DNA of 64,000 nucleotides from Kitasatospora sp. NA04385. Its GTDB lineage: Bacteria > Actinomycetota > Actinomycetes > Streptomycetales > Streptomycetaceae. Shown in pieces: positions 19,151 to 28,433 of this stretch. Below the pieces are notes generated by a model that worked only from the letters and a program-made list of their open reading frames with translations, was not told the DNA's origin and did no database searches. The position numbers and the translations under genes are program-made. Position 1 is the stretch's first letter; each line of letters opens with the position of its first letter. Location: assembly GCF_013364235.1 (NCBI RefSeq), contig NZ_CP054919.1, positions 2,501,950 through 2,565,949 on the forward strand, written 5' to 3'.

Positions 19151-19996
19151 ATGCGGAGCAGGGAGTACGGACCGGATCTGACCCCGCCGTGGAAGCGGCA
19201 GCAGCCGGCCCCGAAGGTGGCGGCGGAGCGGGACCTGGTGGTGGAGGAGGCGGCCACCGGGTTCTGCGGGGCGGTGGTGCGCTGCGAGCGGACGGCCGAG
19301 GGGTTCACCGTCACGCTGGAGGACCGCTTCGGCAAGCACCGGGTGTTCCCGCTGGTGCCGCGCGGGTTCCTGCTGGAGGGGCGGGTGGTGACGCTGGTGC
19401 GGCCCGCCGCGGCCGCCCCGGCCCCGCCGCGCGGCCCGGGGCGCACCGCGTCCGGTTCGGTCGCGGTGCCGGGCGCGCGGGCCCGGGTGGCCCGGGAGTC
19501 GCGGATCTACGTGGAGGGCCGGCACGACGCCGAGCTGGTCGAACGGGTCTGGGGCGACGACCTGCGGATCGAGGGCGTGGTGGTGGAGTACCTGGAGGGC
19601 GTGGACGACCTGCCCGCCATCGTCGACTCCTTCGCCCCCGGCCCCGGCCGCCGGCTGGGCGTGCTGGTCGACCACCTGCTGCCCGGCACCAAGGAGCACC
19701 GGATCGCCGAGCGGGTGACCGGCGACCACGTGCTGGTCGTCGGCCACCCGTACGTGGACGTCTGGCAGGCCGTCAAACCGGCCGCCCTGGGCATCCCCGC
19801 CTGGCCCGCGGTGCCGCGCGGCGAGGTCTGGAAGGAGGGGGTGTGCCGCCGGCTGGGCTGGCCGGTGGACACCCCCGCCGCCTGGAAGCGGATCCTCGCC
19901 GCGGTCGACGGCTGGAAGGACCTGGAGCCGGAACTGCTGGGCCGGGTCGAGGAGTTGATCGACTTCGTCACACTGCCGGGCGGTGCCGGGGCCTGA
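19151..19996 (+). CDS. DUF3097 family protein (Toprim-like features)
   Basis: A 281-residue cytoplasmic protein matching DUF3097, an actinobacterial family without known function. After an N-terminal beta-rich part (DFV..GAVVRCERT..GFTVTLEDRFGKHRVFPL) comes a stretch IYVEGRHDAELVERVWGDD, near residue 118, and LGVLVDHLLPGTKEHRIAE. These resemble the metal-binding Glu and DxD region of Toprim domains, as in primases, OLD nucleases and RecR. This resemblance is my own reading, not an established assignment. It overlaps no other gene and is convergent with hemW, with stops 14 nt apart. Confidence 0.8.
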   Translation: MRSREYGPDLTPPWKRQQPAPKVAAERDLVVEEAATGFCGAVVRCERTAEGFTVTLEDRFGKHRVFPLVPRGFLLEGRVVTLVRPAAAAPAPPRGPGRTASGSVAVPGARARVARESRIYVEGRHDAELVERVWGDDLRIEGVVVEYLEGVDDLPAIVDSFAPGPGRRLGVLVDHLLPGTKEHRIAERVTGDHVLVVGHPYVDVWQAVKPAALGIPAWPAVPRGEVWKEGVCRRLGWPVDTPAAWKRILAAVDGWKDLEPELLGRVEELIDFVTLPGGAGA

Positions 19997-20010
19997 GCCC
20001 CCGGACCGGG

Positions 20011-21240
20011 TCAGTCGACCAGGTCGCGGACCACCCCGTCCGCCAGCAGCCGCCCGCGCAGGGTGAGCGCCGCCCGGCCCGCCGCGTACGGCACGGGCTC
20101 CAGCAGGCCGTCGGCGAGGGCCCGGTCGGCGGCGGCGCGGCCGTCGGCGGTGAGCAGGTCCAGCGGGCAGCCCTCGGCCAGCCGCAGTTCCAGCAGGATG
20201 CGCTCGACCCGGCGGTCCTCGTCGGCCAGCACCTCGCGGCCGAGCGCGGGGGTGCGGCCCTCGGCGAGGGCCTGCGCGTACGCGGCGGGGTGCTTGGCGT
20301 TCCACCAGCGGACGCCGCCGACGTGGCTGTGCGCGCCGGGGCCGGCGCCCCACCAGTCGGCGCCGGTCCAGTACAGCTCGTTGTGGCGGCAGCGGCCCTC
20401 GGGGGTGGTGGCCCAGTTGGAGACCTCGTACCAGTGGTAGCCCGCGGCGGCGAGCGCCGTCTCGGCCATCAGGTAGCGGTCGGCGTGCACGTCGTCGTCG
20501 ATCATCGGCAGTTCGCCGCGCTTGACCCGGGCGGCCAGCCGGGTGCCGTCCTCGACGATCAGCGAGTAGGCGGAGACGTGGTCGGGGCCGGCGCCGATCG
20601 CGGCGTCCAGCGAGGTCTGCCAGTCCCGGTCGCTCTCGCCGGGGGTGCCGTAGATCAGGTCCAGGTTGACGTGCTCGAAGCCGGCGGCGCGGGCCTCGGC
20701 GACGCAGGCCTCGGGGCGGCCGGGGGTGTGGTGGCGGTCGAGCAGGGCGAGCACGTGCGGGCGGGCGCTCTGCATGCCGAAGGAGATCCGGTTGTAGCCG
20801 CCCGCGCGCAGTTCGGCCAGGTACGCCGGGTCGACGGACTCCGGGTTGGCCTCGGTGGTGACCTCCGCGCCGGGGGCGAGCCCGAACTCCTCGCGCAGCG
20901 CGGCCAGCATCCGCACCAGGTCGCGGGCGGGCAGCAGGGTGGGGGTGCCGCCGCCGAGGAAGACCGTCTCGACCGGCAGGTCGGTGTCGCCGAGGACCCG
21001 GCGGGCCAGCCGGATCTCGGCGATCACGTTGTCCGCGTACGTCTCCTGCGAGGCGACGGCGCCGGAGGAGCGCAGCTCGGTGGCGGTGTAGGTGTTGAAG
21101 TCGCAGTAGCCGCAGCGGCTGGCGCAGTACGGCACGTGCAGGTAGAAGCCGAACGGCCGCCCGCCGAGTCCGTGCAGGGCGCGGGCGGGCAGCGAGCCGT
21201 CGGACGGCACGGGTTCGCCGTCGGGGAGTGCGGAGGGCAT
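20011..21240 (-). CDS. hemW: radical SAM heme chaperone HemW
   Basis: A 409-residue radical SAM protein related to oxygen-independent coproporphyrinogen oxidase. The [4Fe-4S] cysteines are C39, C43 and C46 (CASRCGYCDF), followed by ETVFLGGGTPTLL. Family members earlier annotated as HemN are now taken as heme-trafficking proteins (HemW), supported by the C-terminal HemN_C domain with RHNELYWTGADWWGAGPGAHSHV. The start is ATG at 21240. The upstream acyl-CoA synthetase gene is separated by a strong hairpin, so hemW probably has its own promoter. Confidence 0.93.
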   Translation of the reverse strand: MPSALPDGEPVPSDGSLPARALHGLGGRPFGFYLHVPYCASRCGYCDFNTYTATELRSSGAVASQETYADNVIAEIRLARRVLGDTDLPVETVFLGGGTPTLLPARDLVRMLAALREEFGLAPGAEVTTEANPESVDPAYLAELRAGGYNRISFGMQSARPHVLALLDRHHTPGRPEACVAEARAAGFEHVNLDLIYGTPGESDRDWQTSLDAAIGAGPDHVSAYSLIVEDGTRLAARVKRGELPMIDDDVHADRYLMAETALAAAGYHWYEVSNWATTPEGRCRHNELYWTGADWWGAGPGAHSHVGGVRWWNAKHPAAYAQALAEGRTPALGREVLADEDRRVERILLELRLAEGCPLDLLTADGRAAADRALADGLLEPVPYAAGRAALTLRGRLLADGVVRDLVD

Positions 21241-21250
21241 GCGCCCATTG

Positions 21251-21299
21251 TCCGGTAGCGGCCGGCGAAACCCGAAAAGGGTCCGCCGGCCGTACCGGA
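21251..21299 (-). terminator. strong hairpin after the acyl-CoA synthetase gene
   Basis: Outer arms TCCGGTA and TACCGGA and inner arms CGGCCGGC and GCCGGCCG, with an ACCC/GGGT apex around GAAAA, form an almost complete stem of about 20 bp. It sits between the fadD-like stop (21310) and the hemW start (21240), both leftward. It would end the fadD transcript before hemW. Confidence 0.7.
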
Positions 21300-21309
21300 C
21301 GGGCGGGGC

Positions 21310-23211
21310 TCAGGCCTCGTTGGTGCCCGCGTACATCGCGCTGACCTCGTCGGCGTACGTCCGCTCGACCACCGGGCGCTTGATCTTCAGGCTCGGGGTC
21401 AGCTCGCCGTGCTCGATGTCCAGGTCGCGCGGGAGCAGCGCGAACTTCTTGATCGTCTGCCAGCGCTGGAGGTCGCCGTTGAGGCGCTGCACGAAGCCGT
21501 CGATCAGCTCGACGGTGGCCCGGTCGGCGACCACCTCGGCGTACGACTTGCCGGCCAGGCCGTGCTCGGCGGCCCACGGCATGATCACCGTCTCGTCCAG
21601 GCCGATCAGCGCGGTGCAGTAGTTGCGGCCGTTGCCGATCACCAGGACGTTGCTGACGAACGGGCAGATCGCCTTGAACTTGCCCTCCACCTCGCTGGGG
21701 GCGACGTACTTGCCGCCGGAGGTCTTGAACATGTCCTTCTTGCGGTCGGTGATCCGCAGGTAGCCGCCCTCGGTGAGCTCGCCGATGTCCCCGGTGTGGA
21801 ACCAGCCGTCCGGCTCCAGCACCTCGGCGGTCTGCTCGGGCATCTCGTGGTAGCCGCGCATGACGCCGGGGCCGCGCAGCAGGATCTCGCCGTCCTCGCC
21901 GATCCGCACCTCGGTGCCGGGCAGCGGCGGGCCGACGGTGCCGACCCGGAAGTCCTCGGCCCGGTTGACCGTGGAGCCGGCCGAGGTCTCGGTCAGGCCG
22001 TAGCCCTCCAGCACCGGGACGCCCGCGCCCTTGAAGAAGTAGCCGATCTCCGGGGCCAGCGCCGCGCTGCCCGACACCGCGCCGCGCAGCCGGCCGCCGA
22101 ACGCGGCCCGGATCTTGGTGTACACCAGCTTGTCGGCCAGCGAGTGCCGCAGCCGCAGGCCCAGCGGGGCGCTCTCCCGACCGGTGGCGATCTGCGCGGC
22201 CTGGACGGTCTGCGCGTACGCGCGGGCGGTCTTCGCCGCCCACATGAAGATCTTGTACTTGGCGCCGCCCTCGGCCCGGGCCTTGCCCGCGATGCCGTTG
22301 TAGACCTTCTCGAAGATCCGCGGCGCGGAGGCCATCAGGGTCGGGCGGATCACCGGCAGGTTGTGGATGATCCGGTCCACCCGGCCGTCCACCGCCATCA
22401 CGTGGCCGGTGGCGATCTGGCCGGAGATCAGCGTCTTGCCGAACACGTGCGACAGCGGCAGCCACATGAACTGCACGTCGTCCGCGCGCAGCAGCCCGCT
22501 CTCCTCCTGCGCCACGCCCTCGTACGCCCAACAGTCGTGCACCAGGCGCACGCCCTTGGGGCGGCCGGTGGTGCCGGAGGTGTAGATCAGGGTGGCGAGC
22601 TGCTCCTTGTCGAGCGAGCCGATCGCCGCCTCGACCGCGCCGGGGTGCTCGGCCAGGTGCGCGGCGCCGCGCTCCTCCAGCTCGGCCAGGCTGAGCACGG
22701 TCAGTCCCTCGACCTCCGGGACGCCCTTCTCCGGGACGTCGAACAGGACGACCCACTCCAGCGCGGGCAGCGCGTCCTTCTGCTCGGCGGCCTTGCGCAG
22801 CTGGCCCTCGTTCTCGGCGAACAGCGCGCGGCTGCCGGAGTTCGCCAGGATGAACGCGGTCTCGTCGGCGTTGGTGCTCGGGTAGACGGTGGTGGTCGCC
22901 GCGCCGGCGCACATGTTGCCCAGGTCGGCGAGGATCCACTCGATCCGGGTGGCCGAGGCGATCGCGACCCGGTCCTCGGCCCGCACGCCCAGCGCCATCA
23001 GGCCGGCCGCCACCGCGGAGATCCGCCGGAACGCCTGCGCCCAGGTCAGCGAGCGCCACTGCTCGGCGCCCGGCGCGCTGTCGGCGGCCTGCTCGTCCAC
23101 CGGAACCGGGTACCGGTAGGCCTCACCGTTCGGGGTGGCGCTTACCCTGCTGAGCAACAGGTGCGCCACGGAGGGCGGACGCCGCTCGATCACGGACTGC
23201 GCTGAACTCAA
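21310..23211 (-). CDS. long-chain fatty-acid-CoA ligase (AMP-forming)
   Basis: A 633-residue adenylate-forming enzyme that activates long-chain fatty acids to acyl-CoA. Motifs: LIYTSGTTGRPKGV around residues 200-213, YGLTETSAGSTVN, GDIGELTEGGYLRITDRKKDMFKTSGGKYVAPSEVE (hinge and the catalytic Lys region). It belongs to the long ACSL-type subgroup used in lipid synthesis or degradation. The start appears to be TTG at 23211, supported by GGAGG 6 nt upstream; an alternative is GTG at 23193. It is divergent from the ABC exporter genes with a 250-nt gap. Confidence 0.9.
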   Translation of the reverse strand: MSSAQSVIERRPPSVAHLLLSRVSATPNGEAYRYPVPVDEQAADSAPGAEQWRSLTWAQAFRRISAVAAGLMALGVRAEDRVAIASATRIEWILADLGNMCAGAATTTVYPSTNADETAFILANSGSRALFAENEGQLRKAAEQKDALPALEWVVLFDVPEKGVPEVEGLTVLSLAELEERGAAHLAEHPGAVEAAIGSLDKEQLATLIYTSGTTGRPKGVRLVHDCWAYEGVAQEESGLLRADDVQFMWLPLSHVFGKTLISGQIATGHVMAVDGRVDRIIHNLPVIRPTLMASAPRIFEKVYNGIAGKARAEGGAKYKIFMWAAKTARAYAQTVQAAQIATGRESAPLGLRLRHSLADKLVYTKIRAAFGGRLRGAVSGSAALAPEIGYFFKGAGVPVLEGYGLTETSAGSTVNRAEDFRVGTVGPPLPGTEVRIGEDGEILLRGPGVMRGYHEMPEQTAEVLEPDGWFHTGDIGELTEGGYLRITDRKKDMFKTSGGKYVAPSEVEGKFKAICPFVSNVLVIGNGRNYCTALIGLDETVIMPWAAEHGLAGKSYAEVVADRATVELIDGFVQRLNGDLQRWQTIKKFALLPRDLDIEHGELTPSLKIKRPVVERTYADEVSAMYAGTNEA

Positions 23212-23461
23212 CGAGGACCTCCGGGGACGGGTGGACCGAGCGCGGGCGGACGCCGGACACGGGGGCGGCCGGACACCGACTTAACCGGTGAGTAACAAGA
23301 GGGCACCAGCAGCCTAGGGGGTGGGAAGCCGATCCGTAAGGGGGTGACGCGAGGCGGCACGCCCCCGGGCCGGCAGTGCAGCACCCACCCGGACGTGAAG
23401 CTTTCCCACAGGTACCAGAATTTGGGATGCGCTCATCCCCCTCGCAGACGAGAGTGTCACG

Positions 23462-25195
23462 GTGCTTTTCAGACTCCTACGGGCCCATCTGCGCCCCTAC
23501 TCCCGGGACATCACCCTGCTGGTGCTGCTGCAGCTGGTGTCCACCATCGGCATGCTCTACCTGCCGACGCTCAACGCCGACATCATCGACAGCGGCGTGC
23601 TCAAGGGCGACACCGGCTACATCCTGCGGGTCGGCGGCGTGATGGTCGGCGTGTCGCTGGCCCAGGCCGCCTGCTCGATCGGCGCGGTCCACTACGGCGC
23701 CCGCACCGCCATGGCCATCGGCCGGGACATCCGCGGCGCGGTGTTCTCCCGGGTGCAGGACTTCTCCGCCCGCGAGCTCAACCAGTTCGGCGCGCCCTCG
23801 CTGATCACCCGCACCACCAACGACGTCCAGCAGGTCCAGATGCTGGCGCTGATGACCTTCACGCTGATGGTCGCCGCGCCGATCATGTGCGTCGGCGGCG
23901 TCGTCATGGCGCTGAACCAGGACGTGGCGCTGTCCGGCCTGCTGCTGGCCGTGGTGCCCGCGCTGGGCGCGGTGGTCACCGTGCTGGTCGCCAGGATGCG
24001 TCCGCAGTTCCGCGGCATGCAGACCAGGATCGACTCGGTCAACCGGATCATGCGCGAGCAGATCACCGGCATCCGGGTCATCCGGGCCTTCGTCAAGGAC
24101 GACCACGAGAAGGCCCGCTTCACCGGCGCCAACGGCGAACTCGCCGACTACGCGCTGCGGGTCGGCCGGCTGATGGCGCTGATGTTCCCGATCGTGATGG
24201 GCGTGGTGAACGTCTCCAGCGTCGCCGTGTTCTGGTTCGGCGCGCACCGCATCGACAGCGGCGACATGCAGATCGGCGCGCTCACCGCGTTCCTCTCCTA
24301 CCTGATGCAGATCCTGATGAGCGTCATGATGGCCACCTTCATGTTCATGATGGTGCCGCGCGCCGAGGTCTGCGCCGAGCGCATCCAGGAGGTGCTGGAC
24401 ACCGAGTCCAGCGTCGTGCCCCCGCTGCACCCGGTCACCGAGCTGCGCGGCCGCGGCACCCTGGAGCTGCGCGGCGTCGACTTCCGCTACCCCGGCGCCG
24501 AGGCCCCGGTGCTGCGCGGCATCGACCTGGCCGCCCGGCCCGGCGAGACCACCGCCGTCATCGGCTCCACCGGCTCCGGCAAGACCACCCTGCTCGGGCT
24601 CGTCCCCCGGCTGTTCGACGCCACCGCCGGCGAGGTGCTGATCGACGGCGTGGACGTGCGCGAGCTCGACCCGCAGAAGCTGTCCGAGATCATCGGCCTC
24701 GTCCCGCAGAAGCCGTACCTGTTCTCCGGCACCGTCGCCTCCAACCTGCGCTACGGCAAGCCCGAGGCCACCGACGAGGAGCTCTGGCAGGCCCTGGAGA
24801 CCGCCCAGGCCAAGGACTTCGTGGAGCGGTTCCCGGAGGGCCTGGACGCCCCGATCGCCCAGGGCGGCACCAACGTCTCCGGCGGCCAGCGCCAGCGCCT
24901 GGCGATCGCCCGGGCGCTGGTCCGCCGGCCGGAGATCTACCTGTTCGACGACTCCTTCTCGGCCCTCGACTACGCCACCGACGCCCGGCTGCGCGCCGCG
25001 CTCTCCCGGGAGACCGGGGACGCCACCGTGGTGATCGTCGCCCAGCGGGTCTCCACTATCCGCGACGCCGACCGGATCGTCGTCCTCGACGAGGGCGCCG
25101 TCGTCGGCACCGGCACCCACCGGGAGCTGATGGCCGACAACCCGACGTACCGGGAGATCGTGCTCTCCCAGCTCACCGAGCAGGAGGCGGCGTGA
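23462..25195 (+). CDS. ABC exporter half-transporter, subunit A (degenerate catalytic site)
   Basis: A 577-residue fusion of a six-helix type IV membrane domain (about residues 15-300) with an ATP-binding domain. Walker A is GSTGSGKTT and the signature is VSGGQRQR. Walker B ends in FDDSFSALD, with Asp where the catalytic Glu is expected, and the switch region reads VAQRVSTI, with Gln where His is normal. These substitutions mark the degenerate half of a heterodimeric exporter. The start is GTG at 23462 with only a weak ribosome site. Its stop overlaps the GTG start of the next gene by four bases, so the subunits are coupled. Substrate unknown. Confidence 0.92.
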   Translation: MLFRLLRAHLRPYSRDITLLVLLQLVSTIGMLYLPTLNADIIDSGVLKGDTGYILRVGGVMVGVSLAQAACSIGAVHYGARTAMAIGRDIRGAVFSRVQDFSARELNQFGAPSLITRTTNDVQQVQMLALMTFTLMVAAPIMCVGGVVMALNQDVALSGLLLAVVPALGAVVTVLVARMRPQFRGMQTRIDSVNRIMREQITGIRVIRAFVKDDHEKARFTGANGELADYALRVGRLMALMFPIVMGVVNVSSVAVFWFGAHRIDSGDMQIGALTAFLSYLMQILMSVMMATFMFMMVPRAEVCAERIQEVLDTESSVVPPLHPVTELRGRGTLELRGVDFRYPGAEAPVLRGIDLAARPGETTAVIGSTGSGKTTLLGLVPRLFDATAGEVLIDGVDVRELDPQKLSEIIGLVPQKPYLFSGTVASNLRYGKPEATDEELWQALETAQAKDFVERFPEGLDAPIAQGGTNVSGGQRQRLAIARALVRRPEIYLFDDSFSALDYATDARLRAALSRETGDATVVIVAQRVSTIRDADRIVVLDEGAVVGTGTHRELMADNPTYREIVLSQLTEQEAA

Positions 25196-27267
25196 CCAGC
25201 CCCGAGACCCCCGAGAACCCGCCGACGGACGGGGCCCCCGGCAAGCCCGACCTGTCCAAGGCCGGAGCCGACGGGGCCGCCGAGGCGCCCGGAGGCTCCG
25301 GGACGCCCGCGCCGTCCGGCTCGCAGGAAGCCGCCGCCCGGCGCGGTGGAGGCGGCCCGGGCCGGTTCATGGGCGCGCAGGGCACCGAGAAGTCCAAGGA
25401 CTTCGGCGGCTCCGCCAAACGCCTGTTCGCCCTGCTCGGTCCCGAGCGCACGCTGCTGTTCACCGTGCTGGGCTTCGGCGTGCTCGGCGTGGGCTGCCAG
25501 GTGCTCGGCCCCCGGGTGCTCGGCAAGGCCACCGACCTGATCGTGGCCGGCTGGACGGGCATGCAGACCGAAGGTGCGCCCAGCAAGGCGGCCGCCGTCG
25601 AGGGCGCCCGTGCCCGGGGCGGTGACAACGCCGCCGACCTGCTCTCCACCATCGACTTCACGCCCGGCCACGGCATGGACTTCGGCGCCATCGGCAGCAT
25701 CCTGCTCTGGGTGCTCGGCATCTACCTGGCCGCGGTCCTGTTCGGCGTGGTGCAGGGCCGGCTGGCCGCGCTGGCGATCAACCGGACGGTGTTCCGGCTG
25801 CGCGAGGAGGTCGAGGCGAAGCTGTCCCGGCTGCCGCTCAGCTACTTCGACCGGCAGCCGCGCGGCGAGGTGCTCAGCCGGGTCACCAACGACATCGACA
25901 ACATCAACCAGTCCATGCAGCAGACCATGGGCCAGGTGGTGAACTCGCTGCTCACCATCGTCGGCGTGCTGGCGATGATGTTCTGGATCTCCCCGCTGCT
26001 GGCCGTGATCGCGCTGGTCTCGGTACCGGTCTCGGTGGTGGTCGCCACCAAGGTCGGCAAGCGCGCCCAGCCGCAGTTCGTCAAGCAGTGGGGCTCGACC
26101 GGCAAGCTGAACGCGCACATCGAGGAGATGTTCACCGGGCACAGCCTGGTGAAGGTCTTCGGCCGCCAGAAGGAGGCCGCCGAGCTCTTCGAGCAGGAGA
26201 ACCAGGCGCTCTACGAGGCGTCCTTCAAGGCGCAGTTCATCTCGGGCGTCATCCAGCCCGCGATGATGCTGGTGGGCAACATCAACTACGTGCTGGTCGC
26301 GGTGGTCGGCGGCCTGCGGGTGGCCAGCGGCGCGCTGTCGATCGGCGACGTGCAGGCGTTCATCCAGTACTCCCGGCAGTTCAGCCAGCCGCTCAGTCAG
26401 GTCGCCTCGATGGCCAACCTGGTGCAGTCCGGCGTGGCCTCCGCCGAGCGGGTCTTCGAACTGCTGGACGCCGAGGAGCAGTCCCCCGAGCCCCAGCACC
26501 CCGAGCGCCCCGCCGAGCTCCGCGGCCGGGTCGCGTTCGAGGAGGTCTCCTTCCGCTACGAGCCCGGCAAGCCGCTGATCGACGGCCTGTCGCTGAAGGT
26601 CGAACCCGGCCACACGGTGGCCATCGTCGGCCCCACCGGCGCGGGCAAGACCACCATGGTCAACCTGCTGATGCGCTTCTACGAGGTCAGCGGCGGCCGG
26701 ATCACCCTGGACGGCGTGGACATCGCCGCGATGTCCCGCGAGGACCTGCGCTCCGGCATCGGCATGGTCCTCCAGGACACCTGGCTGTTCGGCGGCACCA
26801 TCGCCGAGAACATCGCCTACGGCGCCGGGTCCGCCACCCGCGAGCAGGTCGTCGCCGCCGCGAAGGCCGCCCACGTCGACCGCTTCGTGCGGACCCTGCC
26901 CGAGGGCTACGACACCGTCCTGGACGACGAGGGCACCGGCGTCAGCGCCGGCGAGAAGCAGCTGATCACCATCGCCCGGGCCTTCCTCGCCCAGCCCTCC
27001 ATCCTGGTCCTCGACGAGGCCACCAGCTCCGTCGACACCCGCACCGAGGTGCTGATCCAGCGCGCCATGGCCGAACTGCGCACCGGACGCACCAGCTTCG
27101 TCATCGCCCACCGCCTCTCCACCATCCGGGACGCCGACGTCATCCTGGTGATGGAGAACGGCTCGATCGCCGAACAGGGCACCCACGACGAGCTGATCGC
27201 CGCCGACGGCGCCTACGCCCGCCTCTACCAGGCCCAGTTCGCCCAGGCCGTGGCCGAGGTCGACTGA
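25192..27267 (+). CDS. ABC exporter half-transporter, subunit B (canonical ATPase)
   Basis: A 691-residue ABC transporter half. The first 60 residues are a Pro/Ala/Gly-rich cytoplasmic extension, then a six-helix membrane domain from about 80 to 400 with a longer loop between the first two helices (residues about 125-165). The nucleotide domain has Walker A GPTGAGKTT, Walker B ILVLDEATSSVD with the catalytic Glu and switch His (IAHRLSTI). Its signature motif is non-standard, VSAGEKQL, and would face the degenerate site of subunit A. The GTG start overlaps the subunit A stop (GTGA). Multidrug or lipid export is the usual role of the family, but the substrate here is not known. Confidence 0.92.
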   Translation: MTSPETPENPPTDGAPGKPDLSKAGADGAAEAPGGSGTPAPSGSQEAAARRGGGGPGRFMGAQGTEKSKDFGGSAKRLFALLGPERTLLFTVLGFGVLGVGCQVLGPRVLGKATDLIVAGWTGMQTEGAPSKAAAVEGARARGGDNAADLLSTIDFTPGHGMDFGAIGSILLWVLGIYLAAVLFGVVQGRLAALAINRTVFRLREEVEAKLSRLPLSYFDRQPRGEVLSRVTNDIDNINQSMQQTMGQVVNSLLTIVGVLAMMFWISPLLAVIALVSVPVSVVVATKVGKRAQPQFVKQWGSTGKLNAHIEEMFTGHSLVKVFGRQKEAAELFEQENQALYEASFKAQFISGVIQPAMMLVGNINYVLVAVVGGLRVASGALSIGDVQAFIQYSRQFSQPLSQVASMANLVQSGVASAERVFELLDAEEQSPEPQHPERPAELRGRVAFEEVSFRYEPGKPLIDGLSLKVEPGHTVAIVGPTGAGKTTMVNLLMRFYEVSGGRITLDGVDIAAMSREDLRSGIGMVLQDTWLFGGTIAENIAYGAGSATREQVVAAAKAAHVDRFVRTLPEGYDTVLDDEGTGVSAGEKQLITIARAFLAQPSILVLDEATSSVDTRTEVLIQRAMAELRTGRTSFVIAHRLSTIRDADVILVMENGSIAEQGTHDELIAADGAYARLYQAQFAQAVAEVD

Positions 27268-27285
27268 CGGCCGCCCCGCCGCCCG

Positions 27286-27329
27286 ACGCGCCGGGGGAGG
27301 TCCGCACCAGCGGGCCTCCCCCGGCGCGT
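27286..27329 (+). terminator. terminator hairpin after the ABC exporter pair
   Basis: A perfect 15-bp stem (ACGCGCCGGGGGAGG at 27286-27300, its complement at 27315-27329) with a 14-nt loop starts 18 nt after the subunit B stop codon. It separates the exporter from the sigma factor gene. Confidence 0.8.
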
Positions 27330-27440
27330 TCGTGCTCCCCGGCCCGGCCCCGCCTCCGGCCTCCCGTCGCTTTTCCACGCTCCTGACGGCAGGTCAGTGC
27401 CGCCCGCTCCGGGCGCCGTTGGCCGCGCTACGGTGGCCGG

Positions 27441-28352
27441 GTGCCCGATCAGAACGCCGCCGCCACCGCGTCCGCCGCCGCTGCCGCCGAGGTCTTCCAG
27501 GCCGAGCGCCGCTACCTGGGCGCGGTCGCCTACCGCCTGCTGGGCTCGATCGCCGACGCCGAGGACGTGCTGCAGGACGCCTGGCTGCGCTGGCAGTCCG
27601 CCGACCGCTCGGACGTGGCCGACCCGCGCGCGTACCTGACCACGGTGGTCACCCGGCTCTGCTACGACCAGCTGGGCTCGGCCCGGGCCCGGCGGGAGGC
27701 GTACGTCGGCGAGTGGCTGCCGGAGCCGGTGCTGACCACCGGCGGCCCCGCCGAGCCCGCCGAACTGGCCGAACTGGGCGAGCAGGTGTCGGTGGCGATG
27801 CTGGCGGTGATGGAGCAGCTGACCCCGGCCGAGCGGGCGGCGTTCGTGCTGCACGACGTCTTCGCGGTCGGCTTCGACGAGATCGCCCCGGCCCTGGAGC
27901 GCTCCCCCGAGGCCACCCGGCAGCTCGCCTCACGGGCCCGCCGCCGGATCCGGGACGGCGGCCGGCGCGGCCCGGTCGACCCGGCCGAGCACCACCGGGT
28001 GGTGACGGCGTTCACCGCCGCGGCCACCGGCGGCGACCTGGCCGCGCTGCTGGCGCTGCTCGACCCCGAGGTGGCCTGGCACGCCGACGGCGGCGGCATC
28101 GTCAACGCGGTGCGCCGGCCGGTGTTCGGCGCGCTGCGCGTCGCCCGGCTGCTGCACAAGCTCTCCGGCCGCTGGATCGACGCCGAACGCCCGCTGGTGC
28201 CGGCCTCGGTCAACGGCGAGCCGGGCGCGGTCTGGTACTCGGCGCCCGGCGAGGTCGGCGGCGTGATGGCGTTCACCGTCGAGGACGGCCTGATCACCGC
28301 CGCGTACGTGATGGTGAACCCGGAGAAGCTCGGCCACCTCCAAGGGTTGTGA
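27441..28352 (+). CDS. ECF41-type RNA polymerase sigma factor (SigJ-like)
   Basis: A 303-residue sigma factor. Region sigma2 includes YRLLGSIADAEDVLQDAWLRW, and sigma4 includes LTPAERAAFVLHDVFAVGFDEIAPALERSPEATRQLASRARRRI. After residue 180 there is a fused SnoaL-like domain. It carries the features of the ECF41 group: WLPEPV in the linker, the DGGG motif (HADGGGIVNAVRRPVFG) and a C-terminal NPEKL. In this group the C-terminal domain takes the place of a separate anti-sigma factor. GTG at 27441 is used. The FAD oxidoreductase downstream is preceded by an ECF41-like promoter, so it is the probable target. Confidence 0.92.
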   Translation: MPDQNAAATASAAAAAEVFQAERRYLGAVAYRLLGSIADAEDVLQDAWLRWQSADRSDVADPRAYLTTVVTRLCYDQLGSARARREAYVGEWLPEPVLTTGGPAEPAELAELGEQVSVAMLAVMEQLTPAERAAFVLHDVFAVGFDEIAPALERSPEATRQLASRARRRIRDGGRRGPVDPAEHHRVVTAFTAAATGGDLAALLALLDPEVAWHADGGGIVNAVRRPVFGALRVARLLHKLSGRWIDAERPLVPASVNGEPGAVWYSAPGEVGGVMAFTVEDGLITAAYVMVNPEKLGHLQGL

Positions 28353-28362
28353 CCCGGATCAC

Positions 28363-28389
28363 GGTCACACTCCGGCGGGCCGTCCCGTC
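28363..28389 (+). promoter_or_regulatory. candidate ECF41-dependent promoter
   Basis: GGTCACA (28363-28369), 16 bases, then CGTC (28386-28389). This fits the ECF41 consensus as I remember it, TGTCACA-N16-CGTC, with one mismatch. It lies between the sigma factor stop and the oxidoreductase ATG at 28434, giving a leader of roughly 35-40 nt. A second CGTC at 28381 gives a worse spacing of 11. Confidence 0.65.
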
Positions 28390-28433
28390 CCCCTTCCAGA
28401 ACCGCCACCGGCGGGGTCACCGAGGAGGACGAG

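Noticed and set aside
23278..23295. Operator-like TTAACCGGTGAGTAAC before the acyl-CoA synthetase
   Set aside because: Only the central ACCGGT is palindromic; too weak for a regulator site.
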